From Penium margaritaceum (lineage: Eukaryota > Streptophyta > Zygnematophyceae > Desmidiales > Peniaceae), in assembly GCA_023375785.1 (NCBI GenBank), contig SZWC01000522.1, positions 242,812 through 306,811 on the forward strand: a stretch of DNA of 64,000 nucleotides, read 5' to 3'. Shown piece by piece: positions 46,870 through 59,129 of the stretch (the stretch's first letter is position 1; the number at the start of each line of letters is the position of its first letter). Below the pieces are notes generated by a model that saw only the letters and a program-made list of their open reading frames with translations, was not told the origin of the DNA and searched no databases. Both the position numbers and the translations under genes were made by a program.

Positions 46870-48601
46870 CGAGGCGAAGCGCAATGGAGGCCTCTACATC
46901 GTTGAGACCAAGGTCATCCCCTCGGCAACAGACACAGCGGAGTCGCAAGCACGCGTCGTCAACCTCGCTAAAGGCGGGGGAGCAGACCTACAGCTGTGGC
47001 ATCGACGACTGGGGCACACGTCGCCCGCGGTCGTGCAAGAGATGGCGAAGCGCGACATGGTTTGCGGCCTCAACATCACCGGTACAGCAGACACAGCAGC
47101 AGATTCCGCAGAGCACAAGTGCGAGCCTTGCATCGTGAACAAGGCGAAGCGCAAGCCGTTTGAAGACGGACAACGGCGGGCCGAGAACCTGCTCGAGGTC
47201 GTGCACAGTGATGTGTGCGGACCGATCAAGACGCCGTCCATTGGGGGTGCGTGGTACTTTGTCACCTTCATTGACGATTGCAGCAGAAAACTCTACGTCT
47301 ACTTCATGAAGCGGAAGAGCGAGGTGTTGGACCGGCTGAAGAAGTACGTCGCAGCAGTGGAGAGGCAGACTGGCCGCAAGTTCAGAGCGCTACGCAGCGA
47401 CAATGGCGACGAGTACGTGGGCTGTAGAGGGTGGCTGAAGGAGCAGGGGATTGAGTGGCAGCCGACCACTCCGTACACGCCTCAGTAAAATGGCGTGGCG
47501 GAGCGTGCGAACCAAACGCTACTCACCATGGCACGGAAAATGCTCGTGGACGCAAAGTTGCCACGGAGCCTGTGGGCCGAGGCCGTGAGTACGGCGTGCT
47601 ACATCACCAACCTCACCCCAACAGGAGTGCCGAAAGGGAAGGGCGGCTGGAAGACGCCGCAGGAGGCTTGGAGCGGACGCAAACCAAGCGTGGTGCACCT
47701 GAATGCGTTCGGGTGCAAGGCGCACGCGTTGGTGCAGGCCGCGCAAAGAAAAGACTCCAAATTGGACCCACGTGCAAAGGCGTATGCGTTCGTCGGATAC
47801 GAGAGTGTGCTCAAGGCGTACCGCCTCTTTAAAACACGGACGCAGGACGTCATCACCAGCCGCGACATCACGTTTGATGAGCAGCAGAGCTATTGCAGCA
47901 GCAACAACATTGACGCAACGCACTCTCCAAGGAAAGGGGAGTGGTTCCAACTCCTTGAGCGTGAGGAGGAGCCGGCGGCTGCAGAGGTCGATGATGGGTC
48001 TTCGGAGGATGACGGTTCTAGAGCGCAGCAGGGCAATACAGTAGGTGCAGGTGTCGCTGGAGCGCAGGATGCAGCAGCCGATGCGGGGGAGCCCGCGGCT
48101 GAGGACAACGTTGCAGCAGAGAAGCAGCAGAACCAGCAGCCGGCGTCGCCAAGGTCGCCGCGTCGCAGCCGGAGGAAGCGGAATGCGGCAAAGCGGTATG
48201 ACGCGAGCACGGGCCGCTGGGTCGGCATGGCGCGGTGCATGATGGCAGCCGCAACGGAGCCAACAACCGTGCATGAGGCGCTTGCACGGCCTGACGGGCA
48301 GCAGTGGGGCAAAGCAATAAAATCTAAACTTGCGTCCCTTGCTAAGAACGACACTTGGGAGCTGGTGGATCGGCCTGAGGGGGCGAAGGTGATCAACTCC
48401 AAGTGGGTGTTCAAGGTGAAACTCACCAAGGACAGCAAGGTGGAGAAGTATAAGGCGCGGCTAGTGGCGAAGGGGTACGCACAGAGGAAAGGCGAACACT
48501 ACGATGAGACGTTCGTGCCCGTCGCCAATTTCACAAGCATCCGGACGATCCTCGTGGTGGCAGCCACAAAGGACATGGAGATCCACCAAATGGATGTCTA
48601 G
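46870..48601 (+). pseudogene. D integrase and first part of reverse transcriptase
   Basis: Zinc-binding text (HRRLGHTSPAVVQEM, CEPCIVNKAKRKPF), core motifs (VVHSDVCGPI, FVTFIDDCSRKLYVYFMK, LRSDNGDEYVGC), an acidic/Gln-rich linker near 47950-48170, then reverse-transcriptase text SKWVFKVKLTKDSKVEKYKA and FTSIRTILVVAATKDMEIHQ. Fossil. Confidence 0.88.
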
Positions 48602-48639
48602 ACGGCATTCCTGAATGGCATCATCGACAAGGAGATCTA

Positions 48640-50142
48640 CCTTGAGGTGCCGGAGGGGGTGGATGCATTGGAGGGCAAGGTGTGCAAGCTGCGGAAGGCC
48701 TTGTACGGGCTAAAACAGGCGCCCAGGTGCTGGTACCAGCAGATGGACGGCTACATGGAGGAGCTCGGCTTCAAGCGCTGTGAGTCAGACCACAGCGTGT
48801 ACGTGCGGCGCAACAAGGGACTCCACCAGATTGTTGCACTCTACGTGGACGACCTGATCCTGTGTTCATCAGATCTGGCGGCTTTGCAGCAGCTCAAGGA
48901 GCAGCTGAGCAGCAGATTAAAGATGACAGACATGGGGGAGCTGGAGTACTACCTCAGGATGAGCATCACGCGAAACCGGAGGACGCGCACGCTTGAGCTG
49001 GGGCAGGCCAAGTATGTGGCCGAGGTCCTGAAACGGTACGGCATGGAGGACTGCAAACCAGTGGGCAGTCCGTTCTCCACGAGTTGTGAGCTGAGTGCGG
49101 CGATGGCGCCGCAAACCAAAGAGGAGAAGGAGGACATGGCGGAGGTGCCCTACCAGTCGGTGGTGGGCAGCCTGATGTATGCCATGGTGGCGACTCGGCC
49201 GGACTTGGCCTACGCGGTGGGTTAGGTGAGCAGGTATGTGGCCAACCCTGGGCCACTACACTGGCAGGCGGCGAAGCGCATCCTCCGGTACTTGTAGGCA
49301 ACGCGACATGCGCGCCTNNNNNNNNNNNNNNNNNNNNNNNNNNNNNNNNNNNNNNNNNNNNNNNNNNNNNNNNNNNNNNNNNNNNNNNNNNNNNNNNNNN
49401 NNNNNNNAAAGAGGAGAAGGAGGACATGGCGGAGGTGCCCTACCAGTCGGTGGTGGGCAGCCTGATGTATGCCATGGTGGCGACTCGGCCGGACTTGGCC
49501 TACGCGGTGGGTTAGGTGAGCAGGTATGTGGCCAACCCTGGGCCACTACACTGGCAGGCGGCGAAGCGCATCCTCCGGTACTTGTAGGCAACGCGACATG
49601 CGCGCCTGAAGTACTATGGAAAGGGGAGGTCAGACCCCTTGCGGCTGGTCTCCTACACTGACGCGGACTACGACGGCGATGTGGACAAGAGGAAGTCCAC
49701 TTCTGGCTATGTGTTCCTCCTCGCAGGTGCAGCGGTCTCGTGGTGCAGCAGGAAGCAGGACTGCGTTGCCACCTCCACAGTGGAGGCGGAGTACGTTGCT
49801 CTGGCCGAGGCGGTCAAGGAAGCGGTGTCGCTCCGCAGATTACTGGGGGAGCTGGGTGTGCCGCAGCAGGAGCCTACGGTGGTCCAGGAGGACAACACCG
49901 GCTCCATCTCGCTGACCAACAACCCGACGCAGCACAGGAGGACGAAGCACATTGACGTGCGCTACCACTACGCACGCGACATGGTGGAGAAGGGACAGGT
50001 TGTGCTGCAACATTACAGCACAAAGAACATGCTCGCAGATTGCTTGACCAAGGCGCAGCCCCAGGATCGGCATGTCATCAGCCTTGCAGGGCTTGGGTTG
50101 AAAAGCTGTGAAGGGCTTGAAGGTGCTGGAGCGGACGAGTAA
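48640..50142 (+). pseudogene. D reverse transcriptase (rest) and RNase H
   Basis: Contains LRKALYGLKQAPRCWYQQMD, the catalytic YVDDLILCSSD, MEDCKPVGSPFS, the VPYQSVVGSLMYAMVATRPD linker and RNase H (YTDADYDGDVDKRKSTSGY, STVEAEYVALAE, KHIDVRYHYARDMVE). A run of 90 N lies inside the linker. Fossil. Confidence 0.88.
49118..49607. repeat. 200-bp perfect duplication around a 90-N gap (49318-49407)
   Basis: Bases 49118-49317 and 49408-49607 appear identical, each 200 long, on either side of the gap. This is typical of overlapping contig ends that were scaffolded but not joined. Confidence 0.85.
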
Positions 50143-50188
50143 AGAGTGAGCATGAGACATCCGGCATGGAAGGTGCACGGGGGAGATT

Positions 50189-51106
50189 GTTAAAAAGTGC
50201 CCCTACCATAGTTGCTGTTTGCCGTTTTCCTGGTCTGACCACTAGATAGTGGTTGGATGTCCAATATGATTGCATGTTTGGACTCCTTGGATTTTGCCAT
50301 GCGATTTTGAGCTTTCAGTTGCTCGATTTGGTTGAGAATTCAGAGAGTTAGCCCTACCCAAAGTTTGGGTGGTGAGGCGGGTGGAATCTGGTACCCGTCC
50401 GGGGTGACGGGATACTCCACCGCCGGTGGTCCGTGTTCAGCTCCAACTGGCTCCATAGACCCCAAGGCCCTAGAGGAAGCAACCAGGGAGGTCCCCTGGA
50501 CCAGGNTTTCGAGCTTTCAGTTGCTCGATTTGGTTGAGAATTCAGAGAGTTAGCCCTACCCAAAGTTTGGGTGGTGAGGCGGGTGGAATCTGGTACCCGT
50601 CCGGGGTGACGGGATACTCCACCGCCGGTGGTCCGTGTTCAGCTCCAACTGGCTCCATAGACCCCAAGGCCCTAGAGGAAGAAACCAGGGAGGTCCCCTG
50701 GACCATGTCGAGCCGCCCTTTGACTTTTCAATCAAAGAAAGGCGCTTCGAGCCGTCGTCGGCTCGTGTCGGAGACGACTCACGTCGGTGGCAGCCACAGG
50801 CGGCTCCACCAAAGGTTGCTTGGATGGGCATAGCAGGGACTATACTGCTCCGTTTTGGGCGTGCTTGGATGCCTTGGAAAGCTTAGATCACAGGCTATAA
50901 GAATTTGATGTAATATCACCAAACCAACCAACTAACCATTAATGATTCGCAGCCTTTCTCAGTTTCCGCAATCTGTATTCTGCCAGAATTCTGCTCCCTT
51001 GGTGTTGTGGCGACCCAAAGCACACACCTCCCTTGGAAGTCTCTTTGCACTAAGTAGCCGTGCACACTTAGGCAGTTCAGGGCACGCCAGGACAGCATTC
51101 CTGACA
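50189..51106 (+). repeat. D 3' LTR, with an internal repeated block around an N
   Basis: Starts TGTTAAAAAGTGCC after a purine-rich tract (GGGGGAGAT) and ends TTCCTGACA before ctaag. About 200 bases (50305-50505) recur at 50507-50706 with only a few differences, separated by one N at 50506. Confidence 0.8.
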
Positions 51107-51900
51107 CTAAGAAGTTGACCGCAATATATTTGCTTGCATTGTGGCGGCAGGATACATAAAAGAGCGGATCACTTAGGCAGTTGATAACATCCACATCTCC
51201 CTTAGCTTAGATGCTTCATAGGACCTTAACAGAGATTAACCTACTAGTATCATAGACAGCGATGTGGTAGGAACATCAGCCAGCACAGAAGAAAATTGAT
51301 CTTAAATATTTCAAACATGTACAGCCTGCATGCAGTTTACAACACAGACTATCATGTTCCAGATCCATGTCCAAAAACATTCAATCGTGGAATACAAGTC
51401 CTTCATCTTGTTTGTAGTCAGTAGGAGCATCTTGACTTACGGAAAAATAGTGGACGTGGGTGAGGTGATGAGAAGGTCGTCAAGATAGACAAAAATGGCC
51501 ACAAAGGATTAAGACACAGTGTTGATAAACACCATTCTGCACGGTGGATATGATCTCGATGCTCTGAAACATTGGCAATTTTTGAGGCCATACAAGATAT
51601 TACGCATTTGCAAGACCTTGTTTGAGCTGTCGGAGAAAATTGGTGGCTAGATGATGAAAATTTCCTTGTCAATTAATTATTGCAAGAGTACAATGCTGAT
51701 GTCCATTTCCTCCATCTCCTAATCTATTGGTGGGACCAGAGTTACTATCGCATAAGCTCTAGTGTATTGCCCTATCGGGACACACGACTCCTCAAACGAT
51801 GCTCCCAATATGTGTGGGAATCATTTTTCTATCACACAGGCCTTACGACGGTCAACCTTGTCATTTGGCTTTTTCTAATCAATGTCACGTAGAGGGGATC
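51107..51900 (-). pseudogene. E reverse transcriptase remnant
   Basis: In element sense the text runs ASFEESCVPIGQYTRAYAIV, a MDISIV segment, SSNKVLQMRNILYGLKN and VAIFVYLDDLL, then stops at the D junction in AVNFLA. Order and spacing fit a copia reverse transcriptase. Fossil. Confidence 0.65.
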
Positions 51901-52169
51901 AAGCAGCACCGCCAACCACAGTCAACTAGAATTATCCATGAGTTTTAAAAGCAATGGATCGGCTTACAAGTATTAGAGGTGGTCGATGATAACGGGAACC
52001 CATTGGTGGTGCTTCTTGATGTGTTAGTGAGGTGTCGGATGTTATCTTATAGCCTTGTTCTACATGGATTCGTCATGTGTGTATGCCTCCCTTGTATTGT
52101 ACTCATCCAAGGATAATATCTAGGATTCGTGAGTTATGATTAATCATGGAATTGTATTACATTAAGTAA
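51901..52169. other. Short spacer between E and G2, nothing recognised
   Basis: About 270 bases with no recognisable protein text, presumably decayed E sequence or host DNA at the G2 insertion point. Confidence 0.3.
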
Positions 52170-53500
52170 TGTACTACATAGTAGGAGGGCCGGTTCTGCC
52201 CTCCCACCTCACAATTCCAAGGGGATGGTTCACAGCCACCATCGCTATTACAAGGGCTGGCCGGTGGCCAGCTACTTGCTAGCTGACAGCCGGCTGGTGG
52301 CTGGCTGGCGGGCGGCCAGCTGGATAGTTGGCAGCCAGTCAGGTGACCAGCTGGCCGCCTGTCACCTAGCTACCACCAGCTGATCAAGTTGGTGGCTTGA
52401 TCGGTGGTTGAGAGGCCACCAGGCCTTGAGGAAAAGGCCCATGGCCTCATGCCCTTGTCCTGGCTTGCCCTCCTCACCAGCAAGAGCAAGGAAGGATGAG
52501 GGATAGAGCGTGCTAGCAAGAGGGAGATGTGCGCAAGAAAAATCACCAGACATAACTCGAATACAACGATTTTGTACGGTTGAGTCATAAGGTACAACTC
52601 AATTTAGTTTAGTACGAAATTCGAGATTCAAACTCGGAAAACCCGTAAAAATTTGTGAGTTTAAGATAACATCTCCTTTGTTTGGGATCCAGAACAAGGG
52701 AGCAAGGTAAAATAAATTGGCCTCTAGAGACTCAGAATGTTATGTCTCCCTTTATGGGTCATTGATGGTGATTACCCTCATAGTGACACAGAGGGGAAGC
52801 CCCCTCTAGCAAGCTTTGGATGCCATTATGTAAACTACAATTACTCCTTTCCAATAACAGCTGAAGTTATGTGCGTTACAATGATGTCACAACAGTACCA
52901 CTCTTGCAATGTGCAACGGTTCCAGCAGCTTTCACATGGATAAATTTTCATGAGCAGGTCCAGGAACACCAGAAACGAAACAGGTGATACGGCTTTGAGA
53001 AAAAGCTATTTCAAGCATGGTAAATTGCATTGGAAATCTCTTGTTGAGCTCTTTCTAATTTTATACAACTCCTCCCAGCATCTCCCTTTTTATAAGAGAC
53101 TACCTGATTATATTATGGAACATGGTGGGGAGTGACCACCTCCAAGATTCCCTCCTCCCTTCTTCAATCCTTAATTGGAACAGGGTTTCCCCCCAAGAAG
53201 AGAGACTCTTAAGGCATGAGAGAAAAGACAGAAGAAGGAAGATGACACTTTTGGAACTTTTGGAGGCCTTCCAATCACTGTGGGTACAAGGGAGATGCCT
53301 CAAAGGAGGTGCAAGGCACGTCAAGAGAGATCATGAAGTGGCCAAGGCAGTTGTGAAGACAAAAGAGAGGACAAGAGGAGTGAGGGATGAGAGTATGGAG
53401 ATACAAATTTTAGACTAGAGTTGCCCTCCTCCCCTCTCTCCCCACGTTCTGGACAATGCTCAATTTTTTTTTTTTTATTCACATTATACTTGTTTCTACT
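52170..53500 (+). repeat. G2 5' LTR (right edge uncertain)
   Basis: Starts TGTACTACA and GGAGGGCCGG, similar to the 3' LTR start TGTAACGGGAGGG at 63735. A shared block (AATTCGAGATTCAAACTCGG versus the text near 63910-63930) lies near 52620-52640. The end could not be fixed because the 3' copy is cut by the window; no primer site was recognised. Confidence 0.45.
52255..52390. repeat. GC-rich imperfect repeat in the G2 5' LTR
   Basis: Many short units such as GCTGGC, GGCCAGC and CAGCTGG follow each other on both strands. A shorter version (GGCCAGCTGCTCGCTAGCC) stands at 63793-63811 in the 3' LTR. The units are self-complementary and could fold. Confidence 0.6.
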
Positions 53501-53769
53501 TTCCTAGGTGCTTGTGGTAGTTTAGTGCCATAATTCACGGCTTAGAGATTTAGCTTAAAAACCACGCTATTGTTCCAAGCATGGCGACATAGGGAAGTAG
53601 GACTTTGTACAATGTGGTTGTGCCTTCTACAGAAGAGCATAAAAATGGGAATATTTTCCAATTTGATCTCACTGAATGAGGTAGTTCAAAGAAAAAGGGT
53701 TGGAAAGGAGATGCAACTCCTCTCGATGCTTAAGGTGAGAAGGGCATATCCTTGTTCATGCTACTTTCA

Positions 53770-54260
53770 CAATGGGTAGGCCTGCAACACGGCAAGTGCC
53801 AGGCGGTCCTAGACGAATAAATTATGGAGGCCATCACCGCGAGCACGGTTGCCAAACTATAGATGAATGTACATGATGAGCACAAAGACGTACCACTTGG
53901 TGAACCCGCGCATCACTTGGTGAAACCAAGAAGCGTAAGAGAGCAAAGAATGTACATGATGAGCACAAAGACGTACTTGTGGATGACTCTCATGCGACAA
54001 AGGACGCACTTCAGGAGGACCATCTGAGAATGGAAGAGCACAGCATTGACAACAGCAAAGGTGACAAGAATCGTGATCATCGCCATCATCGTGCGCCAAA
54101 ATTAAGCCGATTACTCAAGAAGGAAAAGGCACTCATTGAATCGCAAGAAGCTGTCGCCAACAGCAAAGGACCCAAAATTAGCCATGCGGGAAACTCCCAT
54201 GAATACACGCTAGATTATGTCGCGACAACGGCAATTCGCTCCGCACATTAGAAGATCATT
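53770..54260 (+). pseudogene. G2 gag remnant
   Basis: Begins near 53771 with MGRPATRQVPGGPRRINYGG, followed by charged Asp/His/Lys-rich text ending KLSRLLKKEKALIESQEAVA. No intact capsid domain or knuckle seen. A 29-bp direct repeat lies inside at 53865-53893 and 53948-53976. Fossil. Confidence 0.4.
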
Positions 54261-54589
54261 GAGGCATCCGTTGAGGAGGCAGGGTAACTCAAGACAAGAA
54301 CCAGTGGATGTGACACCACTCGGAGGAACAAACTGGATCTCTTTTCCGTGACAACAACAGAAACAAGGCTTTCATGTCCTTTGAATAGGAATGCTTGATC
54401 CTTTAAAAGAGAAATTGTCCCTTTACTTTGATCCTTCGTATGAAATGATCACCAAATCATCTTAAAGTCCACACTAGCTTCTATACAATGCAATTCAATA
54501 GACATATTTTGACAGGGTTTTTTTATATGTTTTGGCTCAAATAGAGAAAGTGGAGGACAAATAGAAAAAAGTCACACTGTACAAGGTCA

Positions 54590-55850
54590 AATATCAGTTG
54601 GCGGACTTCATGGATTTATCTCAAGACCCACTGGCTGGGCTTCCACAAGAATGACTCATGGACCACGTGACAGTGCTACAACTGGAGACAGATTCTATGT
54701 TTAGACATAGATATTCCCTCATTCCGATAGAAAGGCAAGAGGTCAAATGCCAAATAAAAAAATACTTTGTGAAAGGATGAATCAAGATGAGAAACTTGTC
54801 GTTTGGTACGCCTATCCTTATTGCAAGCAAAAAGAACAGTGTTTAAAGCATATGCATGGATTATCGTGCGTTGAACAAGCTGACTGTGAAAATTATATTT
54901 CCCTTGACATGGATGAATGACTTGTTGGACCAATTCCAAAAAAGAAAACGTCTTTTTGTCCTTGGATTTGTCTCACGGATACCATCAATCTGCATCTCAG
55001 AAGATGATGTGCCTGGAATAGTATTTCAGTCGTACATGGGACATTATCAGTTCTAGGTATTGTCCTTTGAGCTAAAAAAACGCCTCGGCAACCTTCCAAG
55101 GAGAAATAAACCGAATGTTCGTGGAACAACTTGGTCATTTTGTCTTGGTTTACCTAGACGACATGATGTTTTAATCCAAATCAATGGAAGAGCACACTGG
55201 ACGTATGCACAAAGTTCTTGTGATCATGTAGGAGTAGAAGTTTCATGCAAATATGAGCTATTGCAAGGTTACACAGATGAGCTAAAATAACATGGATACA
55301 TAGTTAGCAAGGACGGTCTTTGCATGGACCCAAAAAGGGATAAGCCGTGGTGGATTGGCGGCATCCATAACATATTAAGTAGATTATGTATATACTCTGT
55401 CTTGTAATTTACTTCTGATAGTTTATTCAAGGATATTCAACCTTGGTAGGTCCTCTAACGTGGCTCATGTGAAAAGATATGCATTCGGAATAGACAAATG
55501 ATCGTAAGGGCACTTTTCTCAGAGTCAAGGAACTTCGGTCCATAGTGCTCATCCTAGTTGTTCTGGATTCATCGTAATCATGGGGGGTGTAATGTGATGT
55601 CTTGGTAGTAGGACTCGGAGTGGTTCTCATACAAAGCGGTTATCCAGTTGCGTCTGAGAGTCACAAGTTCATCCTCGCAAAGAGGCGGCACACGACTGAA
55701 GAACAAGAGCTCCTTGCTATGGCACACGCTTCGAGATATGGCATTCTTACCTTGAGGGTACTCAGAGGGACGTGACAGTCGTGACTGACCACAACCACGC
55801 TTCTAAAATCAATCGAACGTGTCAAGAAGACAGGCTTGTTGGAGTGAATA
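54590..55850 (+). pseudogene. G2 reverse transcriptase and RNase H
   Basis: Text such as YSLIPIERQEVKCQIKKYFV, CMDYRALNKLTVKIIFPLTW and DLLDQFQ is the N-terminal half of a gypsy reverse transcriptase. HGYIVSKDGLCMDPKR-like text near 55290-55340 ends it, and RNase H remnants follow to about 55850. Fossil. Confidence 0.7.
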
Positions 55851-56089
55851 CCTAAGGCGATTATCGTTCACATGGAAATATAGGCAAGGATGCATCAACA
55901 TGGCTGATCTACGAAGCCAATAGCCTGTGTGTTAAAGTAACCACTAAGGTCGGTGGATGTTTTATGGTCATTGCAACAACTATAGGGAAAATACATGACA
56001 CCTCCTACCTCTACAACAACCACCTTGAGATATTGTCCACTACAATTGTTTTGTAAACATGATCTAGACGGGGTACCGTATAGAATCTT

Positions 56090-56745
56090 GGTTTCAAGAC
56101 TCCTGGAAATTTGGAAAAGTACGGATTGGTGGAGGTAGCAGGAGACTACTGGAATGTAGAAAAAGCTGTTGTGCCAGATTCGAGAGACCTGCAAGTAAAG
56201 ATTATCTCCCAGCTCCACAACTTGCCTGTGGTAGGTCATGTGGGACCTCGAAAGACGGGATAGACACTCTCACACCACTATTGTAACTAGGATAGAGTTT
56301 TGAACTCTGTAAGTATTCTAGGACATGCAACCCATGTTGTCAAAACAAGGCTAGTGACGAAAGGCCTGCTGGAATACTCCAACAGCATTCCATCCCTGGG
56401 ACTCCATAGGAGTGTGCCAACATGGACTATATTATTGGTTCCAGACATGGTTTGTGGCCACAATGTAACACCAGTGATTGTGGATATTCTAGAAAGATGA
56501 TACATTTTATTCTTATAACCATTGACGTGAACGCCGAGTAGACTACTTGTCTATTCTTCAAGGGTGGTATGAATTACTACGGTTTGCCGTAGCCATTTGT
56601 GTTAAACAACAATCAGCATCTAGTGGTGCCCTCGTCATTGGTGAAAAGTTAGAGAACAGAAGGACATGTTCCTTGTGCTCAAGCCTTTGCTGAGTACATA
56701 GAATCCTTTTTACAAGAGGTGAAGGGTCACCTTCAAGCAGCTCGG
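56090..56745 (+). pseudogene. G2 integrase
   Basis: LHNLPVVGHVGPRKTG resembles the zinc-binding HHCC region. The core continues with weak similarity, and CAQAFAEYIESFLQEVKGHL (near 56670-56735) is the C-terminal end that continues after F at 62946. Fossil. Confidence 0.6.
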
Positions 56746-57304
56746 TCAGGTTGGAAAGGTGAATCCAATGGAACTAATTTCACTCAAAATGGTGGAGTGA
56801 CATGGATGCTAGCCCTGGGTTATTGTGGCGACCATGGAGTGGCCATGGCTTTGCACTTCAACGAGGAGAAGGGCTATGGGTGAGTCTCGCTATTTGAGCT
56901 CACCTGTCGGGCCGGCGAGCTCCAACTTTGACAGAAAAAAGCCACTCAAGGCCCAAGCATGCACACAAGTCGATTTTGGGTTTGAACCTAAACTACATCG
57001 GTCAAAACTAACCCAGGTTCACATGTTAGACTAAACTATGCCACCAAGATTCAACAGTGCAAGCATGAGAGAGGAAAAGGCTAGGTCATGATAAACTAGA
57101 TTGTTTTCTCAGCAGCTAGCTGCCAGGTGGGGCCGGGGTGATGCTGCCAGGAGGGAAGCAAGTACGTGTGAAGCCGGCGGGAGTGTCACTTAGCCACTGG
57201 TGGCGCATGCGCTCACTATGCATCGACTCTGCTCTTTTTGTCAACATGCCCTGCACACTCATGACCACACAAGAGGGGAAAATATATAGAGGAGAGACGT
57301 AACA
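56746..57304 (-). repeat. F 3' LTR
   Basis: Direct copy of 62369-62945. On the plus strand it starts TCAGGTTGG and ends CGTAACA. Confidence 0.8.
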
Positions 57305-57599
57305 CGCCCCCTTGGACATGAGTGCAGCAGGGGTGAAGCCAATCTGTCAGAGTTGATGGTGAAGGGACGGAGAGGGAAGAGCTTCAGTAAGGAAGTCGGC
57401 AAGTTGATAAGTTCCCCTGACAGAGCAGACTTGCACGGTACTTGCTTCAGATGCTTATCGGACAAAGTGATGGTCGGCACTAATGTGCGTTGTGCGCGGG
57501 TGCAACATTCCATCATTTGCAGCAATGCGGCGTGCTGTTCAATTGTCACTGTGAAGAGGTACAACAGTCACATGCAAGCCCAGTTCCTCCAGCAACTGT

Positions 57600-58900
57600 C
57601 CTAACCGGATGCCCTTTCATGTTGCTTCATCCAAGGCCATGTTCTCCACCTCTACCATGCTACGTGCCACACACGACTGTTTTACACTTCGCCAAGACAC
57701 AACCGTACCCCGTATATGGAAAACATACCCCCCCTGACTGCGAGCCCCGCTTTCACGTGCATAGTCACTATTACAGAACCCATCCAATAACGAATTCGAC
57801 GTGGAGGTGAAGACGAGGCCAACACCAGAAGTGTCCAGTGCATATTGGAGTACAATTAACAGAGCTTTCAGATGCATGATATACAGCTATTGACTGAACT
57901 GGGCCAAAAAATTCACAGCACACGATATGTCGGGACAAGAGGTAGATGCAAGGTAAGACAGGCTACCAGTCATCTGACAGTACAGTGTGGGATCATAGTC
58001 TGGCCCATATTCTGAGGTCTTTACATCCAACATGTGTGCATAGACACCGGGGCTCATAGGAGAGAGCTGTCGTGGCAGGTGTTGCACAAGGTGTTGGAAG
58101 CGTGCTGTGAGATGTGCAATGAACCACAGTGAGGGTACGTGTAGCTCTGTCCCTGATGATGGTCATGTCCAAGAAATTTTGTGCCTCACCCAGATCTGTC
58201 ATGCTGTAGTGCTAAGTGAGCAGTGTTTTGGTGTGTGTGATGAGGGAAATAGAGGGTGACAGGATAGGGAGATCGTCCACATACACCAGCTGTGCGACAA
58301 GGACATTGCCCTTCCAGTGAAGGAACAGGGAGGGATCACATACACTTTGGGTGAAGCCACCGGTCTCAAGTGTATGGCTGATTCATTTGTTCCAGCACCT
58401 TGGTGCTTGCTTCAACCCATAAAGGGCTTTTAGGAGTAACCATACACGGTCAGTCCCGTCATTGAAACCCTTCTGGCTGCTTGACATGCAACTCTTCCTC
58501 AAGCAGCCCATTGAGAAAGCATTCCTCACATCCATTTGATGTATCTCCCAGTCTTTGTGGGCAGCAACTCCTAGGAGTGCTCGACTGGTGCTGTACGTGC
58601 AGACGAATGCATAGGTGTCTGTGAAGTCCTGGCCTGGCACTTGGTGAAAACCCTTGGCCACCAGCCGTGCTTTATTTTTCTCCATCAGATTTGCCAGATT
58701 TCTTTTCAACTTGTACACCCACTTCACGTCAATGGCCTTGCAACCGGGTGGCAGAGGGACCAGTTCGAACACATTGTGCTCGAGAAGAGTATTGATTTCA
58801 GCTACCATGGCCCTTTCCCACTCAGCAGCGTCTATACGCCCCCGAGCCTCAGTAATAGTGAGAGGTTTGCTGAGTTGACGGTCCACCTTGGTGGGACCGG
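57600..58900 (-). pseudogene. F reverse transcriptase and RNase H
   Basis: Contains VKWVYKLKRNLANLMEKNKA, HQVPGQDFTDTYAFV, WEIHQMDVRNAFSMG, LYGLKQAPRCWNK, SCPDISCAVNFLAQFSQ and RNase H text (DGFCNSDYARESGARSQGGY). Fossil. Confidence 0.85.
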
Positions 58901-59129
58901 CTGTATGTTAGAACTGCCTGTAATTTACTCGTGGGAGATCCCGCAAAGAATGCCTCACTGGCTCCGGTGGGAGTGTCACAGCCTTCTCAGGGCTATCAGA
59001 GTGATGTGATGAGGCCAATCCTGGAGGAGAGTGCGGTGCACTCGACTTTGTGCTGGCCATGTTAGTGGGTGTTGAAAGGTTAGTGGGGATGGGGTTACTC
59101 TGGACCCCTCCGTTCTATGCATGTTGGGG

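Larger units (their letters stand above)
44687..51106 (+). mobile_element. D: Ty1/copia LTR retrotransposon nested in E, few breaks, assembly problems inside
   Basis: A plus-strand copia element with LTRs 44687-45399 and 50189-51106, about 96% alike by eye over shared parts. The target duplication ctaag (44682-44686 and 51107-51111) is exact. In order: half-tRNA primer site, gag (about 45498-46290), protease (about 46330-46390), integrase (about 46870-47830), reverse transcriptase (about 48240-49250), RNase H (about 49610-50142). It belongs to the same lineage as B. It looks young, with a handful of breaks. Apparent length is inflated by three repeated blocks next to N characters. Confidence 0.88.
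44000..51900 (-). mobile_element. E: old copia remnant, broken, split by D
   Basis: Minus-strand copia coding remnants flank element D. RNase H text (VDFLTKAFSSRLFEEVVHAI, VDRYTDNNWAYDTR) lies at about 44000-44600, and the QERHLE linker ends at 44686. On the other side, from 51107, AVNFL and reverse-transcriptase text run to about 51900. The two sides meet in register at the D insertion site, so they are one older element. Its LTRs were not identified. Heavily broken. Confidence 0.65.
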
